Source: Roseovarius nanhaiticus
GTDB taxonomy: Bacteria > Pseudomonadota > Alphaproteobacteria > Rhodobacterales > Rhodobacteraceae
DNA: 64,000 nucleotides
Assembly (NCBI RefSeq): GCF_900156535.1
Contig: NZ_FTNV01000001.1
Coordinates: 806,001 to 870,000, forward strand
Direction: 5' to 3'
Made by a program: the position numbers and the translations under genes. Shown here piece by piece: positions 24,046 through 32,681 of the stretch. Under the pieces are notes generated by a model. The model was given only the letters and a program-made list of their open reading frames with translations, searched no databases and had not been told where the DNA came from. Numbering within the stretch: position 1 is the stretch's first letter; every line of letters starts with the position of its first letter.

Positions 24046-25527
24046 ATGCATTTCCTGCGCCGCAGTCTGACCGGCCTGATCCTGCTGTCCCTGACATTGG
24101 GCCTACTGGCCTATGCCGGATATGTGGTCAGCGCCTCGGTGCAGGCCCGGATGGAGCGCACGCCGGGCGGGGGCGCGCGGGACGAGCGGGAATTCGCGGT
24201 GAAGGTCATTCTGGCCACGCCGCAGACCATTGCGCCCACCCTCACCGCCTATGGCGAAGTGCAAAGCCGCCGCACGCTGGAGCTGCGCGCGAAGGCGGCG
24301 GGCACTGTAACCCTTTTGGCCGAGGATTTCGAGGAAGGCGGGCAGGTCGAGGCGGGGCAGCTTCTGGTGCGGATCGATCCTGCGGATGCCCGCTCGGCCC
24401 GCGACCGCGCGCAGTCCGATCTGATGGACGCCCGTGCCGAGGCGCGCGAGGCGGCGCGCGCGCTGGAGCTGGCCGAAGATGAGTTGAGCGCGGCGCGTGA
24501 TCAGGCAGCTCTGCAGGAGCGTGCGCTGCAGCGCCAGCGCGATCTGGAAGAGCGCGGCGTCGGCACCGCCGCCGCCGTCGAGACGGCCGAGCTGGCCGCC
24601 GCCGCCGCGCGCGGCACGGTCTTGACCCGCAGGCAGGCTGCGCTGGGCGCCGAAGCGCGCGTCGATCAGGCCGCGACCGCCACCTCGCGCGCCGAGATTG
24701 CGCTGGCCGAGGCCGAGCGCCGGCTGGCCGAGACCGAGATCCGTGCCGAATTCGCGGGCGCGTTGTCGGAGGTGGCCGTGGACGAGGGCGCGCTGGTCTC
24801 GAATGGCGAGCAGCTGGGCACGCTGATTGACCGCAATGCGCTGGAGGTCGCTTTCCGTGTGTCCACCGCGCAATTCGCGCGGCTTTTGGATGAGGGCGGC
24901 CAGTTGCGCCGGGCGCCTGTCACGGCGGTGCTTGAGGCCTCGGGTGCGCGCCTGACCGCGCCCGGCACGATCACCCGCGCCAGCGCCGCCGTGGGCGAGG
25001 GGCAGACGGGCCGTCAAGTCTTTGCCCGGCTGGACGCGGCGCGGGGCCTCAAGCCTGGTGATTTCGTCACCGTCGAGGTGGCCGAGCCGCCGCTGACCCA
25101 GGTGGTGCGTTTGCCCGCCAGCGCATTGGGCAGCGATGGCGCCGTTCTGGCGCTGGGCGAGGATGGTCGGCTGGAGCCTCTTGCAGTCACATTGATCCGC
25201 CGGCAGGGCGACGATGTGCTGGTGCGCGCAGGCGACGCCTCGCCAGAGCTGGCCGGGCGCCGTGTGGTGATGCAGCGCACGCCGCTCCTTGGGGCGGGCG
25301 TCAAGGTGCGCGCGCTGGGCGATGCGGCCGCGGCAAGCGGCGAGGCCACCGATGAAACCTCCGAGATGATGGACCTGAGCGAAGAGCGCCGTGCACGCCT
25401 CATCGCCTATGTCGAGGGCAGCCGCGACATGCCCGATGCCGTGCGCACCCGTCTGCTGGACCAGTTGGCGCAGTCCCGCGTGCCTGCCAGCGTGGTCGCG
25501 CGGCTGGAAACCCGGATGGGCGGCTGA
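24046..25527 (+). CDS. RND efflux periplasmic adaptor (membrane fusion protein)
   Basis: 493 residues. One N-terminal membrane segment (about 8-30) anchors a periplasmic protein with a split lipoyl domain (LELRAKAAGTVTLLAEDFEE ... GALSEVAVDEGALVSNGEQL), a long Ala/Arg/Glu-rich coiled-coil hairpin between (about 125-235), and beta-barrel and membrane-proximal domains after it. It would bridge the downstream RND pump to an outer-membrane channel not seen here. The C-terminal 50 residues (MMDLSEERRARLIAYVEG) are an extra helical tail not usual for the family. ATG 24046 has AAGGA upstream. Confidence 0.87.
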   Translation: MHFLRRSLTGLILLSLTLGLLAYAGYVVSASVQARMERTPGGGARDEREFAVKVILATPQTIAPTLTAYGEVQSRRTLELRAKAAGTVTLLAEDFEEGGQVEAGQLLVRIDPADARSARDRAQSDLMDARAEAREAARALELAEDELSAARDQAALQERALQRQRDLEERGVGTAAAVETAELAAAAARGTVLTRRQAALGAEARVDQAATATSRAEIALAEAERRLAETEIRAEFAGALSEVAVDEGALVSNGEQLGTLIDRNALEVAFRVSTAQFARLLDEGGQLRRAPVTAVLEASGARLTAPGTITRASAAVGEGQTGRQVFARLDAARGLKPGDFVTVEVAEPPLTQVVRLPASALGSDGAVLALGEDGRLEPLAVTLIRRQGDDVLVRAGDASPELAGRRVVMQRTPLLGAGVKVRALGDAAAASGEATDETSEMMDLSEERRARLIAYVEGSRDMPDAVRTRLLDQLAQSRVPASVVARLETRMGG

Positions 25528-25530
25528 CGC

Positions 25531-28500
25531 ATGGCGGGCCACGTCACCAAGGGGCCGGGCGGTATCCTGTCATGGTTCACGCGCCACCCGACGGCGGCGA
25601 ACCTCTTGCTGGTCGTCATGGTCGTGCTGGGCCTTGCCGCCGTGCCCAACATGCGCGCGCAATTCTTCCCCGATGTCGTTATTCAGAGCGTCACCGTGTC
25701 GGTCGAGTGGGACGGCGCGGGGGCCGAGGATATCGACGCCGCCATCGTGCAGGTGCTGGAGCCTGACCTTCTGGCCATCGAGGGTGTCGAAAGCACCAAT
25801 GGCGCCAGCCGCGAGAATTTCGGCACCATCGCCATCGAGTTTCAGCCCGGCTGGGATATGTCCCGTGCGGCGACCGATGTGCAGGCTGCCGTCGATGCGG
25901 TGACAACTTTGCCCGACGCCGCCGAAGAGCCGGAGGTGCGGCGCGGCAGCTGGTCCGACAGGGTGACGGATGTCGTCATCACCGGGCCTGTCGGCACCGA
26001 TCAACTGGCGCTTTATGCGGACGAGTTGGTCACGCGCCTTTTTGCCGAGGGCGTGACACGCACCACGCTGCGGGGTGTCGCGGCGCCGCAGATCCTGGTC
26101 GAGGTGCCCGCCGTCCAGCTGATCGAGCATGACATCACTCTTACGGAAATTGCCGCTGTCATCGCCGCCGAGGTCGACGCCAATCCGGCAGGCGACGTCG
26201 AGGGCGCGGATACCCGTGTGCGCACCGGCAGCGAAAAGCGCGGCGCCGAGGAAATCGCGGGCATCACCTTGCGCGGCGCGCAGGGCGAAACCCGTTTGAC
26301 CGTGGGCGATATCGCCGACATCCGTACCTTGGGTGCGGCGCGCGAGCGGGCCTATTTCGTCGGCGAAAACCCGGCGATTTCACTGCGGGTCGATCGCTCG
26401 GAGGGGGGCGATGCCATCGGTATTCAGGAGACGGTGGAAAAGGTCGCCGCCGAAATGGCAACCACTTTGCCCGAAGGGGTGCGCGTCGATCTGATCCGCA
26501 CCCGGTCCGAGCAGATCTCGAGCCGGCTCAGCACGCTTCTGGACAATGCGGCGACGGGCCTCGCGCTGGTCGTGGCGCTGCTGTTTCTGTTCCTCAACGC
26601 GCGCACCGCTTTCTGGGTGGCGGCGGGGATTCCCGTCGCGCTTCTCGCCGCTGTGGCGCTGATGTTCGCGGCGGGGATCACGATCAACATGATCTCGCTC
26701 TTCGCGCTGATCATCACGCTGGGCATCGTCGTGGACGACGCCATCGTGGTGGGCGAGCATGCGGATGCGCGCGTGCGAAATCTGGGTGAGGCGCCGGTGG
26801 TTGCCGCCGAGAATGCGGCGCGGCGCATGGCGATGCCGGTCTTTTCGGCGACCGCGACGACCATCATCGCCTTTGGCGGGTTGATCACCATCGCGGGCAG
26901 TTTCGGCGATCTGATCGCCGACATCCCCTTTACCGTCATCGTCGTGCTGATGGCTTCACTGGCCGAATGCTTCCTGATCCTGCCGCACCACATGAGCCAT
27001 GCGTTGTGCGCGTCAAACAAGCAGCACTGGTATGACGCGCCGTCGCGCGTGGTCAATCGCGGCTTTGAATGGGCGCGCGAGCGGGTGTTTCGCCCGGCCA
27101 TGGCGGGCGTCATTTGGGCGCGCTATCCGGTGCTGGCCGGCGTCATCCTGATCCTGGCCAGCCAAGCCGCGCTTTTCGTGCGGGGCGATGTGACGTGGCG
27201 GTTTTTCAACGCGCCCGAGCAGGGCAGCGTCACGGGCAATTTCGCCATGGCCCCCGGCGCGACGCGCGCGGATTCGCTGGAGATGCTGCGCGAGATGCAG
27301 CGCGCCACGCAGGAATTGGCCGATGAATACGAGGCGGAATATGGCATCAGCCCGCTGGACTACGTCATCGCCGAAATCGGCGGCAATGCCGGGCGCGGCC
27401 TGTCGGGCACCGACAGCAAAGAGCCGGACCAACTGGGCGGCATTTCCATCGAGCTGATCGAGTCGGACCTGCGCCCCTATAGCAGTTTCGAGTTCGCCGC
27501 CGATTTGCAGGAGCGCATCCAGCGCCATCCCCTGGCCGAGACCATCAGCTTTCGCGGCTGGCGCAGCGGGCCGGGGGGCGATGCGCTGGACGTGCAATTC
27601 TCGGGCGCCGATGCCGCCACCCTCAAGGCCGCGTCGCAGCGTCTGAAAGAGGTGCTTTCGGCCTATCCCGAGGTCAGCGGCGTCGAGGATGATCTGGCCT
27701 ATGACAAAGAGGAGTTGGTGCTGGATCTGACCCCGCAGGGCGCCGCGCTGGGTTTCGGCATCGACGATCTGGGCCGCGAGTTACGCGCGCGTCTCAACGG
27801 GATCGAGGCCGCGACCTTCCCCGTTGGCCCGCGCAGCGCCGAGATCCGCGTGGAGCTGCCCGAAGGCAGCCTGACCGCCGATTTTCTGGAGCAGACCCAA
27901 CTGCGCACCCCCGGCGGCGCTTACGTTCCGCTGGCCGAGATCGTCTCGACCGAGACGCGCGACGGGTTTTCCACCGTGCGGCGCGAGAACGGCGTGCGCC
28001 TGATCAGTGTCACGGGCGAGATTTCCGAGGACGATCCTGCTCGCGCGAGCGAGATACAGGAGCTGCTGCGCAGCGACATCGTGCCCGGCATAGCCGAGGA
28101 GCTGCAGGTTGACTGGGCCATGTCCGGCCTTGCCGAGCAGGAAAGCGATTTTCTGAACGACGCGCTTTTGGGCCTCATGCTGACGCTGATCGGTATCTAT
28201 CTGGTGCTGTCGCTGGTCTTTGGCAGTTGGACGCGGCCCATGGTGGTGATGGCGATCATCCCCTTCGGCCTTGTCGGCACCATATACGGCCATCATGCGT
28301 GGGACGTGCCGCTGAGCATGTTCACGGTGGTCGGGCTATTGGGCATGACCGGCATCATCATCAACGACTCGATCGTGCTGGTCACCACGATCGACGAGCA
28401 TGCCCGCACGCGCGGCCTGATCCCGTCGATCATCGACGGCGCGGCGGACCGCCTGCGCCCCGTGATGCTGACCACGCTGACCACGGTTCTGGGCCTCACG

Positions 28501-28920
28501 CCGCTTCTGTTCGAGCGCAGCCAGCAGGCGCAATTCCTGAAACCCACCGTGATCACGTTGGTCTATGGCCTCGGCTTCGGGATGCTGCTCGTGCTCCTGG
28601 TCGTGCCGGCGCTGATCGCGGTGCAGCATGACGTGGCGCGGCAGATGGCGGCGCTGCGCCGGGGCATGCGCTTTCGCGCGGGCGGTGTGCGAGCGATGAT
28701 GCTGGGCGGCGCTGCGGCGCTGCTGATATGGTTCGGCGCGACGCTGGGCTGGGCGATCTGGGCCGGTGCAATGCCCACGGGCCTCGCGGCCCTCATGCCG
28801 GCGGCGATGGGCGGCGTGCCCGGTGCGCTGGCGGTTTTCGCCCTTGGGGCGATGGTTCTGGTGCTGGCGCTCTACGCGGCGCTGGCGATCGGTATCGCCT
28901 TGCGCCGCCGCCGGGCCTAA
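25531..28920 (+). CDS. RND efflux transporter permease (AcrB/HAE1-like)
   Basis: 1129 residues, two repeated halves each with a large periplasmic loop and about six membrane helices; extra hydrophobic C-terminal segments (about 1050-1125). Proton relay aspartates are conserved (Asp402/Asp403 in LGIVVDDAIVVGE), but the TM10 lysine of AcrB is replaced: the segment reads GIIINDSIVLV with Asn945/Asp946 at the Lys-Asn position. It pumps substrates out of the periplasm or outer membrane leaflet using the proton gradient; substrate unknown. Starts three bases after the adaptor stop. Confidence 0.9.
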   Translation: MAGHVTKGPGGILSWFTRHPTAANLLLVVMVVLGLAAVPNMRAQFFPDVVIQSVTVSVEWDGAGAEDIDAAIVQVLEPDLLAIEGVESTNGASRENFGTIAIEFQPGWDMSRAATDVQAAVDAVTTLPDAAEEPEVRRGSWSDRVTDVVITGPVGTDQLALYADELVTRLFAEGVTRTTLRGVAAPQILVEVPAVQLIEHDITLTEIAAVIAAEVDANPAGDVEGADTRVRTGSEKRGAEEIAGITLRGAQGETRLTVGDIADIRTLGAARERAYFVGENPAISLRVDRSEGGDAIGIQETVEKVAAEMATTLPEGVRVDLIRTRSEQISSRLSTLLDNAATGLALVVALLFLFLNARTAFWVAAGIPVALLAAVALMFAAGITINMISLFALIITLGIVVDDAIVVGEHADARVRNLGEAPVVAAENAARRMAMPVFSATATTIIAFGGLITIAGSFGDLIADIPFTVIVVLMASLAECFLILPHHMSHALCASNKQHWYDAPSRVVNRGFEWARERVFRPAMAGVIWARYPVLAGVILILASQAALFVRGDVTWRFFNAPEQGSVTGNFAMAPGATRADSLEMLREMQRATQELADEYEAEYGISPLDYVIAEIGGNAGRGLSGTDSKEPDQLGGISIELIESDLRPYSSFEFAADLQERIQRHPLAETISFRGWRSGPGGDALDVQFSGADAATLKAASQRLKEVLSAYPEVSGVEDDLAYDKEELVLDLTPQGAALGFGIDDLGRELRARLNGIEAATFPVGPRSAEIRVELPEGSLTADFLEQTQLRTPGGAYVPLAEIVSTETRDGFSTVRRENGVRLISVTGEISEDDPARASEIQELLRSDIVPGIAEELQVDWAMSGLAEQESDFLNDALLGLMLTLIGIYLVLSLVFGSWTRPMVVMAIIPFGLVGTIYGHHAWDVPLSMFTVVGLLGMTGIIINDSIVLVTTIDEHARTRGLIPSIIDGAADRLRPVMLTTLTTVLGLTPLLFERSQQAQFLKPTVITLVYGLGFGMLLVLLVVPALIAVQHDVARQMAALRRGMRFRAGGVRAMMLGGAAALLIWFGATLGWAIWAGAMPTGLAALMPAAMGGVPGALAVFALGAMVLVLALYAALAIGIALRRRRA

Positions 28921-28927
28921 GGCCCGT

Positions 28928-29737
28928 TCAGCCCGCGGGGCAGCCCTTGATGTCCGCCCCGCGGCCCGCGCCCAATATTGTCAGGCGCAGACCCGAGCGG
29001 TCGAGCGCGAAGGCGCGCCCCTCGACATGGGCCATGCGCGTCTCGGCGATCAGGGTGTTGCCCCGGCGGCTGACGCGCGGCCGCGCGATCCAGATATTGG
29101 GATCCGACGCCTCAATCACCATCGTCTCGGGGCCGCGCGAGGGCGGCAGAACCACCTCGGCGCGCAGCGCGAAACCGCCCTTGGATGCGGGCCGGATGCT
29201 GCACGAGACGCGCCGGACCCCGGCGGCCTTGGCATCCATCGGGCGATTGGCCAGCGCCGCGATGATGCGCCCGTCGCGGGGCTGTGCCGCCGCAGGCAAT
29301 GCGCCCGCGACATCCAGTGTCATCGGGATGCACACGTCACGGCAAACCCCAAGGTCGATAGTCCCGTCCAGCGTGATATCTCCGTCCGTGCGGGGCAGCA
29401 CATGCAGCGGCAGGATGACCGTGCCGTGGTAGCCGATGGCCATCATGCCGCCCTGATCGATCCGCTCGGGCGTGGGCCATTCCACCTCGACGCCCGCCAT
29501 GTTGCGCGAGCCGCGCCAGTCGAAGCGGGGCGGGATGCCGATATCGCCGGGTGCGCGCCAATAGGTCTTCCATCCGGGCGCCAGGCGCAGCTCCAGCGCG
29601 GCCATATGTGTGCCGTCCTCCATCCGCCAGCCGGGCAGGATGCGCGCCGATTCGACAGCGTTCAGATCCTGCGCGGGCGCCGAGACGGGCAAAAGGCAAA
29701 GCGCGGCGGCGATGAGGCGTGAGGCAATGTGTTTCAT
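28928..29737 (-). CDS. Periplasmic protein with DsbD N-terminal-like domain
   Basis: 269 residues with a signal peptide (MKHIASRLIAAALCLLPVSA, cut after APAQ) and an immunoglobulin-like DsbD-alpha domain: APGWKTYWRAPGD, IGYHGTVILPLHV and LGVCRDVCIP with Cys132/Cys136 as a probable redox pair. Unlike DsbD it lacks the membrane electron-transfer domain and the C-terminal thioredoxin domain, so it may accept electrons from another protein (for example a CcdA/ScsB-type transporter) in thiol maintenance. Convergent with the RND pump, eight bases apart. Role inferred from domain only. Confidence 0.75.
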   Translation of the reverse strand: MKHIASRLIAAALCLLPVSAPAQDLNAVESARILPGWRMEDGTHMAALELRLAPGWKTYWRAPGDIGIPPRFDWRGSRNMAGVEVEWPTPERIDQGGMMAIGYHGTVILPLHVLPRTDGDITLDGTIDLGVCRDVCIPMTLDVAGALPAAAQPRDGRIIAALANRPMDAKAAGVRRVSCSIRPASKGGFALRAEVVLPPSRGPETMVIEASDPNIWIARPRVSRRGNTLIAETRMAHVEGRAFALDRSGLRLTILGAGRGADIKGCPAG

Positions 29738-29854
29738 CTCTCCCCTTTGCGCCAGATCGCGCACAAAGCCAATTCACAATCGGGTCAGAGTCGGGTGCCA
29801 CCGGGCGGTCGCCACCCCTTGTAAAGGACGGTGCAAGCCGCCATTCTCGGGGTT

Positions 29855-30484
29855 ATGAGCTCTGCCAATGATCCTCCCGAGTCCGCGCCGTCTGGCACAT
29901 CTGCGTCCGACACCGCGTCTCTGGCCGGGATGGATATCACCGGGCGCATGCTGATCGCGATGCCGGGCATGGCCGATCCGCGGTTTGAACAATCCTTGAT
30001 CTTTGTCTGCGCGCATTCGGACGAGGGCGCCATGGGCCTTGTCGTCAACAAGATGGCGGATGATCTGAAGCTGGCCGATCTGCTTGAACAACTTGAAATC
30101 GAGGCATCCCCCGGTGCACGCCGCATGCCGATCCATTTCGGCGGTCCGGTCGAATCGGCGCGCGGGTTCGTGCTCCATGATGCGGGCTACGCGTCGTCGA
30201 TCTCCAGCCTTGATGTGGACGGCACGTTCGCGATGACTGCAACGGTCGATATTCTTGAGGATATGGCGGCCGGCGCGGGGCCCGATGCTGCGCTGATCGC
30301 GCTTGGCTATGCAGGATGGGGGCCCGGTCAGTTGGAGGACGAGATCGCCGATAATGGCTGGCTGATCTGCGATGCCAGCGCCAAGCTGGTTTTCGGCACG
30401 CGGCCCGAGGACAAGTGGACGGCTGCGCTGGCCACGCTGGGCATCAGCCCGCTTGCGCTGTCCGCGGCAGCGGGCACGGCCTGA
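29855..30484 (+). CDS. YqgE/AlgH family protein
   Basis: 209 residues. The family core starts at MDITGRMLIAMPGMADPRFE (about residue 26) followed by HSDEGAMGLVVNKM, FGGPVESARGFVLH and GYAGWGPGQLEDEIADNGWL. The first 25 residues are a Ser/Ala/Pro-rich extension. YqgE/AlgH proteins are cytosolic and of uncertain function (historically linked to alginate regulation). The start could also be GTG 29831 in the same frame; neither has a convincing Shine-Dalgarno. Confidence 0.85.
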   Translation: MSSANDPPESAPSGTSASDTASLAGMDITGRMLIAMPGMADPRFEQSLIFVCAHSDEGAMGLVVNKMADDLKLADLLEQLEIEASPGARRMPIHFGGPVESARGFVLHDAGYASSISSLDVDGTFAMTATVDILEDMAAGAGPDAALIALGYAGWGPGQLEDEIADNGWLICDASAKLVFGTRPEDKWTAALATLGISPLALSAAAGTA

Positions 30485-30545
30485 GCCGCGCGTGTTGCAG
30501 CTTGCGGGTTGTAGGGGCGGCATGGCAAGAGGAAGGGCGCCGATA

Positions 30546-30567
30546 AAGGGCGTTTGCAAATACCCTT
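30546..30567. promoter_or_regulatory. Palindromic operator candidate at the glutamine-synthetase-like gene
   Basis: AAGGG-cg-TTTGCAAA-ta-CCCTT: a 22-base site with a perfect 8-base palindromic centre (30553-30560) and matching 5-base arms. It ends three bases before the GAAGG ribosome binding site and 16 bases before ATG 30584, so a bound protein would block transcription or translation start. Confidence 0.5.
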
Positions 30568-30583
30568 ACTGAAGGCCCCGCGC

Positions 30584-31933
30584 ATGACCCCCGATGACAT
30601 CAAGACGTGGCTGGATGCCCGCCCCGAAATCGAATCAATCTTTGCCTGCGTGTGCGACCTGAACGGTGCCATGCGGGGCAAGCGTGTGCCGGTCGATCAC
30701 GTCGCCAAGGTTGTCGATGGCGGGCTGCGCATGCCCCTGTCGATCGTCGGAATGGATATCTGGGGCGAGGATATCGAGCGCAGTGAGCTGGTTTTCGAGA
30801 CCGGTGATGCCGATGGCCTTTGCGAATTCATCGGACGTCCCTTGATCCCCATCACCTGGACCAGCCGGCCCACCGCCCTTGCGATGCTTATGATGCGGCA
30901 GGAGGACGGCACGCCGTTCATGGGTGATCCGCGCCAGGCGCTGGCGCGCGTGGCCGAACGGTTCAAGGTTCACGGCCTGACGCCCGTTGTGGCGACCGAG
31001 TTGGAATTCTACATCTGCGATCCCAGCGAGGACCGCCCGCAGGCGCCCCGCTCGCCCGTGACAGGCAAGCGGCTCGACTCGGACGGGGCCATGTCGCTGG
31101 ACGAGTTGCAGCATTTCGATGAATTCCTGAACGACGTCTACGACGTTTGCCAATTACAGGGCATCCCCGCCGATGCCGCGATCTCCGAGAACGGCGCAGG
31201 CCAGTTCGAGATCAACATGATGCATGTGGCCGACCCGTTGCGCGCCGCCGACGATGCCGTGCTCTTCAAACGGCTGGTGCGGGGCGTCGCGCGCAAGCAC
31301 GGTTTTGCGGCGACATTCATGGCCAAGCCCTACGGCAACCGCTCGGGCAGCGGGTTTCACGTGCATTTCTCGCTGGTCGATGAAAACGGCGTCAATGTCT
31401 TCGACAATGGGGGCGAGGCGGGCACCGACCTGATGCGCTTTGCCGTCGGCGGGCTGATGGAGACGATGCAGGAGAATACCCTCACCTTCGCGCCGCACGA
31501 AAACTCATACCGCCGGATCATGCCCGGCTCGCATGCGCCCACCTCGGTCGCCTGGGGATACGAAAATCGCACGGCGGCGATCCGCATTCCCGGCGGCAGC
31601 CCAAAGGCCCGCCGGATCGAGCACCGCGTCGCAGGCGCGGATGCCAACCCCTACCTGGTGCTGGCCAGCATTCTGGGCGGTGCCCTATTAGGGATTGAGC
31701 AGAAGCTGGAGCCGGCCGCACCGATCACCGGCGACGCTTATTCGATGAAGCTGGAAACGCTGCCGCTGGACTGGGCGACGGCGATCGATGCGTTCCGCAA
31801 GGGGCGGCACGTGCCAGAGATCTTCTCCAAACGGCTGCAGACGATGATGGTCGAATGCAAGAGCCAGGAGCTTCGGACCTTTGCGCGGGCGGTGACGGAT
31901 CTGGAGTATCACAGCTATCTCGAGATCGTCTGA
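30584..31933 (+). CDS. Glutamine synthetase family protein (gamma-glutamylpolyamine synthetase-like)
   Basis: 449 residues, the length of PuuA-type enzymes. GS beta-grasp and catalytic motifs are present: CVCDLNGAMRGKRVP, ATELEFYI (metal Glu), ENGAGQFEIN, MAKPYGNRSGSGFHVHFSL and GYENRTAAIRIP, HRVAGADANPYL. N-terminal ESIFACVCDLNGAMRGKR is typical of the branch that ligates glutamate to putrescine, other amines or similar, rather than to ammonia. ATG 30584 has GAAGG upstream. Monocistronic; the partner genes of the polyamine gamma-glutamyl pathway are not adjacent, although a polyamine-type importer lies at 46-50 kb. Confidence 0.83.
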   Translation: MTPDDIKTWLDARPEIESIFACVCDLNGAMRGKRVPVDHVAKVVDGGLRMPLSIVGMDIWGEDIERSELVFETGDADGLCEFIGRPLIPITWTSRPTALAMLMMRQEDGTPFMGDPRQALARVAERFKVHGLTPVVATELEFYICDPSEDRPQAPRSPVTGKRLDSDGAMSLDELQHFDEFLNDVYDVCQLQGIPADAAISENGAGQFEINMMHVADPLRAADDAVLFKRLVRGVARKHGFAATFMAKPYGNRSGSGFHVHFSLVDENGVNVFDNGGEAGTDLMRFAVGGLMETMQENTLTFAPHENSYRRIMPGSHAPTSVAWGYENRTAAIRIPGGSPKARRIEHRVAGADANPYLVLASILGGALLGIEQKLEPAAPITGDAYSMKLETLPLDWATAIDAFRKGRHVPEIFSKRLQTMMVECKSQELRTFARAVTDLEYHSYLEIV

Positions 31934-31960
31934 TCGCGCTCCTTGCCGGTGGCGGGATGC

Positions 31961-31996
31961 CTGCGGCGCGAGTATTTTTGGAACAATGAAAGAGGT
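31961..31996. repeat. AGTATTTTTG intergenic repeat, copy 2
   Basis: The segment GCGGCGCGAGTATTTTTGGA continuing into ACAATGAAAGAGG lies between the glutamine-synthetase-like and rluA-family genes. It shares the GAGTATTTTTG core and following ATGAA with copy 1 at 21951. Possible family-specific intergenic element. Confidence 0.5.
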
Positions 31997-32039
31997 GGGC
32001 CTGCTGGACGGGCGCGCCTCTGCGGGATAGAGCGGGCGG

Positions 32040-32681
32040 ATGCAAACGCCCTATGATCCGCCTATGACGCCGCTGGAGGTTGTCCACGAGGACAGCGATA
32101 TTTTGGCGGTGGTCAAGCCTGACGGCCTTTTGTCCGTGCCGGGCAAGGGCGAGCATCTGGCCGATTGCCTGCTGAGCCGCGTTCAGGCGGCCTTTCCCAC
32201 CGCGCTTTTGGTGCACCGGCTGGACCGGGACACGTCGGGCGTCATGGTCTTTGGCCTGACGCCGCATGCGCAGCGATTTCTGAGCGCGCAGTTTCAGGAC
32301 CGGCGCGCGCGCAAGACCTATGTGGCGCGCGTGGCGGGCCGGGTGGCGGGCAAGACGGGCGAGGTGGATCTGCCTTTGATCGTGGATTGGCCGAACCGGC
32401 CGCGCCAGATGGTGTGTCATGAAACGGGTAAGCCGTCGCTGACCGCGTACCGCGTGCTGAAGGCCAGCGATGCAGAAAGCCGTCTGCGCCTTTGGCCCAA
32501 GACCGGGCGCACGCATCAGCTGCGCGTCCATATGCTGGCAATCGGACATCCCATTCTGGGCGATCCGTTCTACGCGCCGGAAACCGGGCAGGACCGGATG
32601 ATGCTGCATGCTGAGGAATTGCGGATCAATCACCCTGAGAGCGGGCGCGGCATGGCGTTTCGCGCCAAGGCGCCGTTCTAG
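32040..32681 (+). CDS. RluA-family pseudouridine synthase
   Basis: 213 residues with catalytic motif HRLDRDTSGVMVFG (Asp in RLDRDTSG), KTYVARV and KTGRTHQLRVHML. It would convert specific uridines in rRNA or tRNA to pseudouridine. It lacks an N-terminal S4 domain and is short, like RluA or YlyB-type single-domain members, so the target cannot be named. Its last four bases overlap the convergent kinase-like gene. Confidence 0.87.
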   Translation: MQTPYDPPMTPLEVVHEDSDILAVVKPDGLLSVPGKGEHLADCLLSRVQAAFPTALLVHRLDRDTSGVMVFGLTPHAQRFLSAQFQDRRARKTYVARVAGRVAGKTGEVDLPLIVDWPNRPRQMVCHETGKPSLTAYRVLKASDAESRLRLWPKTGRTHQLRVHMLAIGHPILGDPFYAPETGQDRMMLHAEELRINHPESGRGMAFRAKAPF

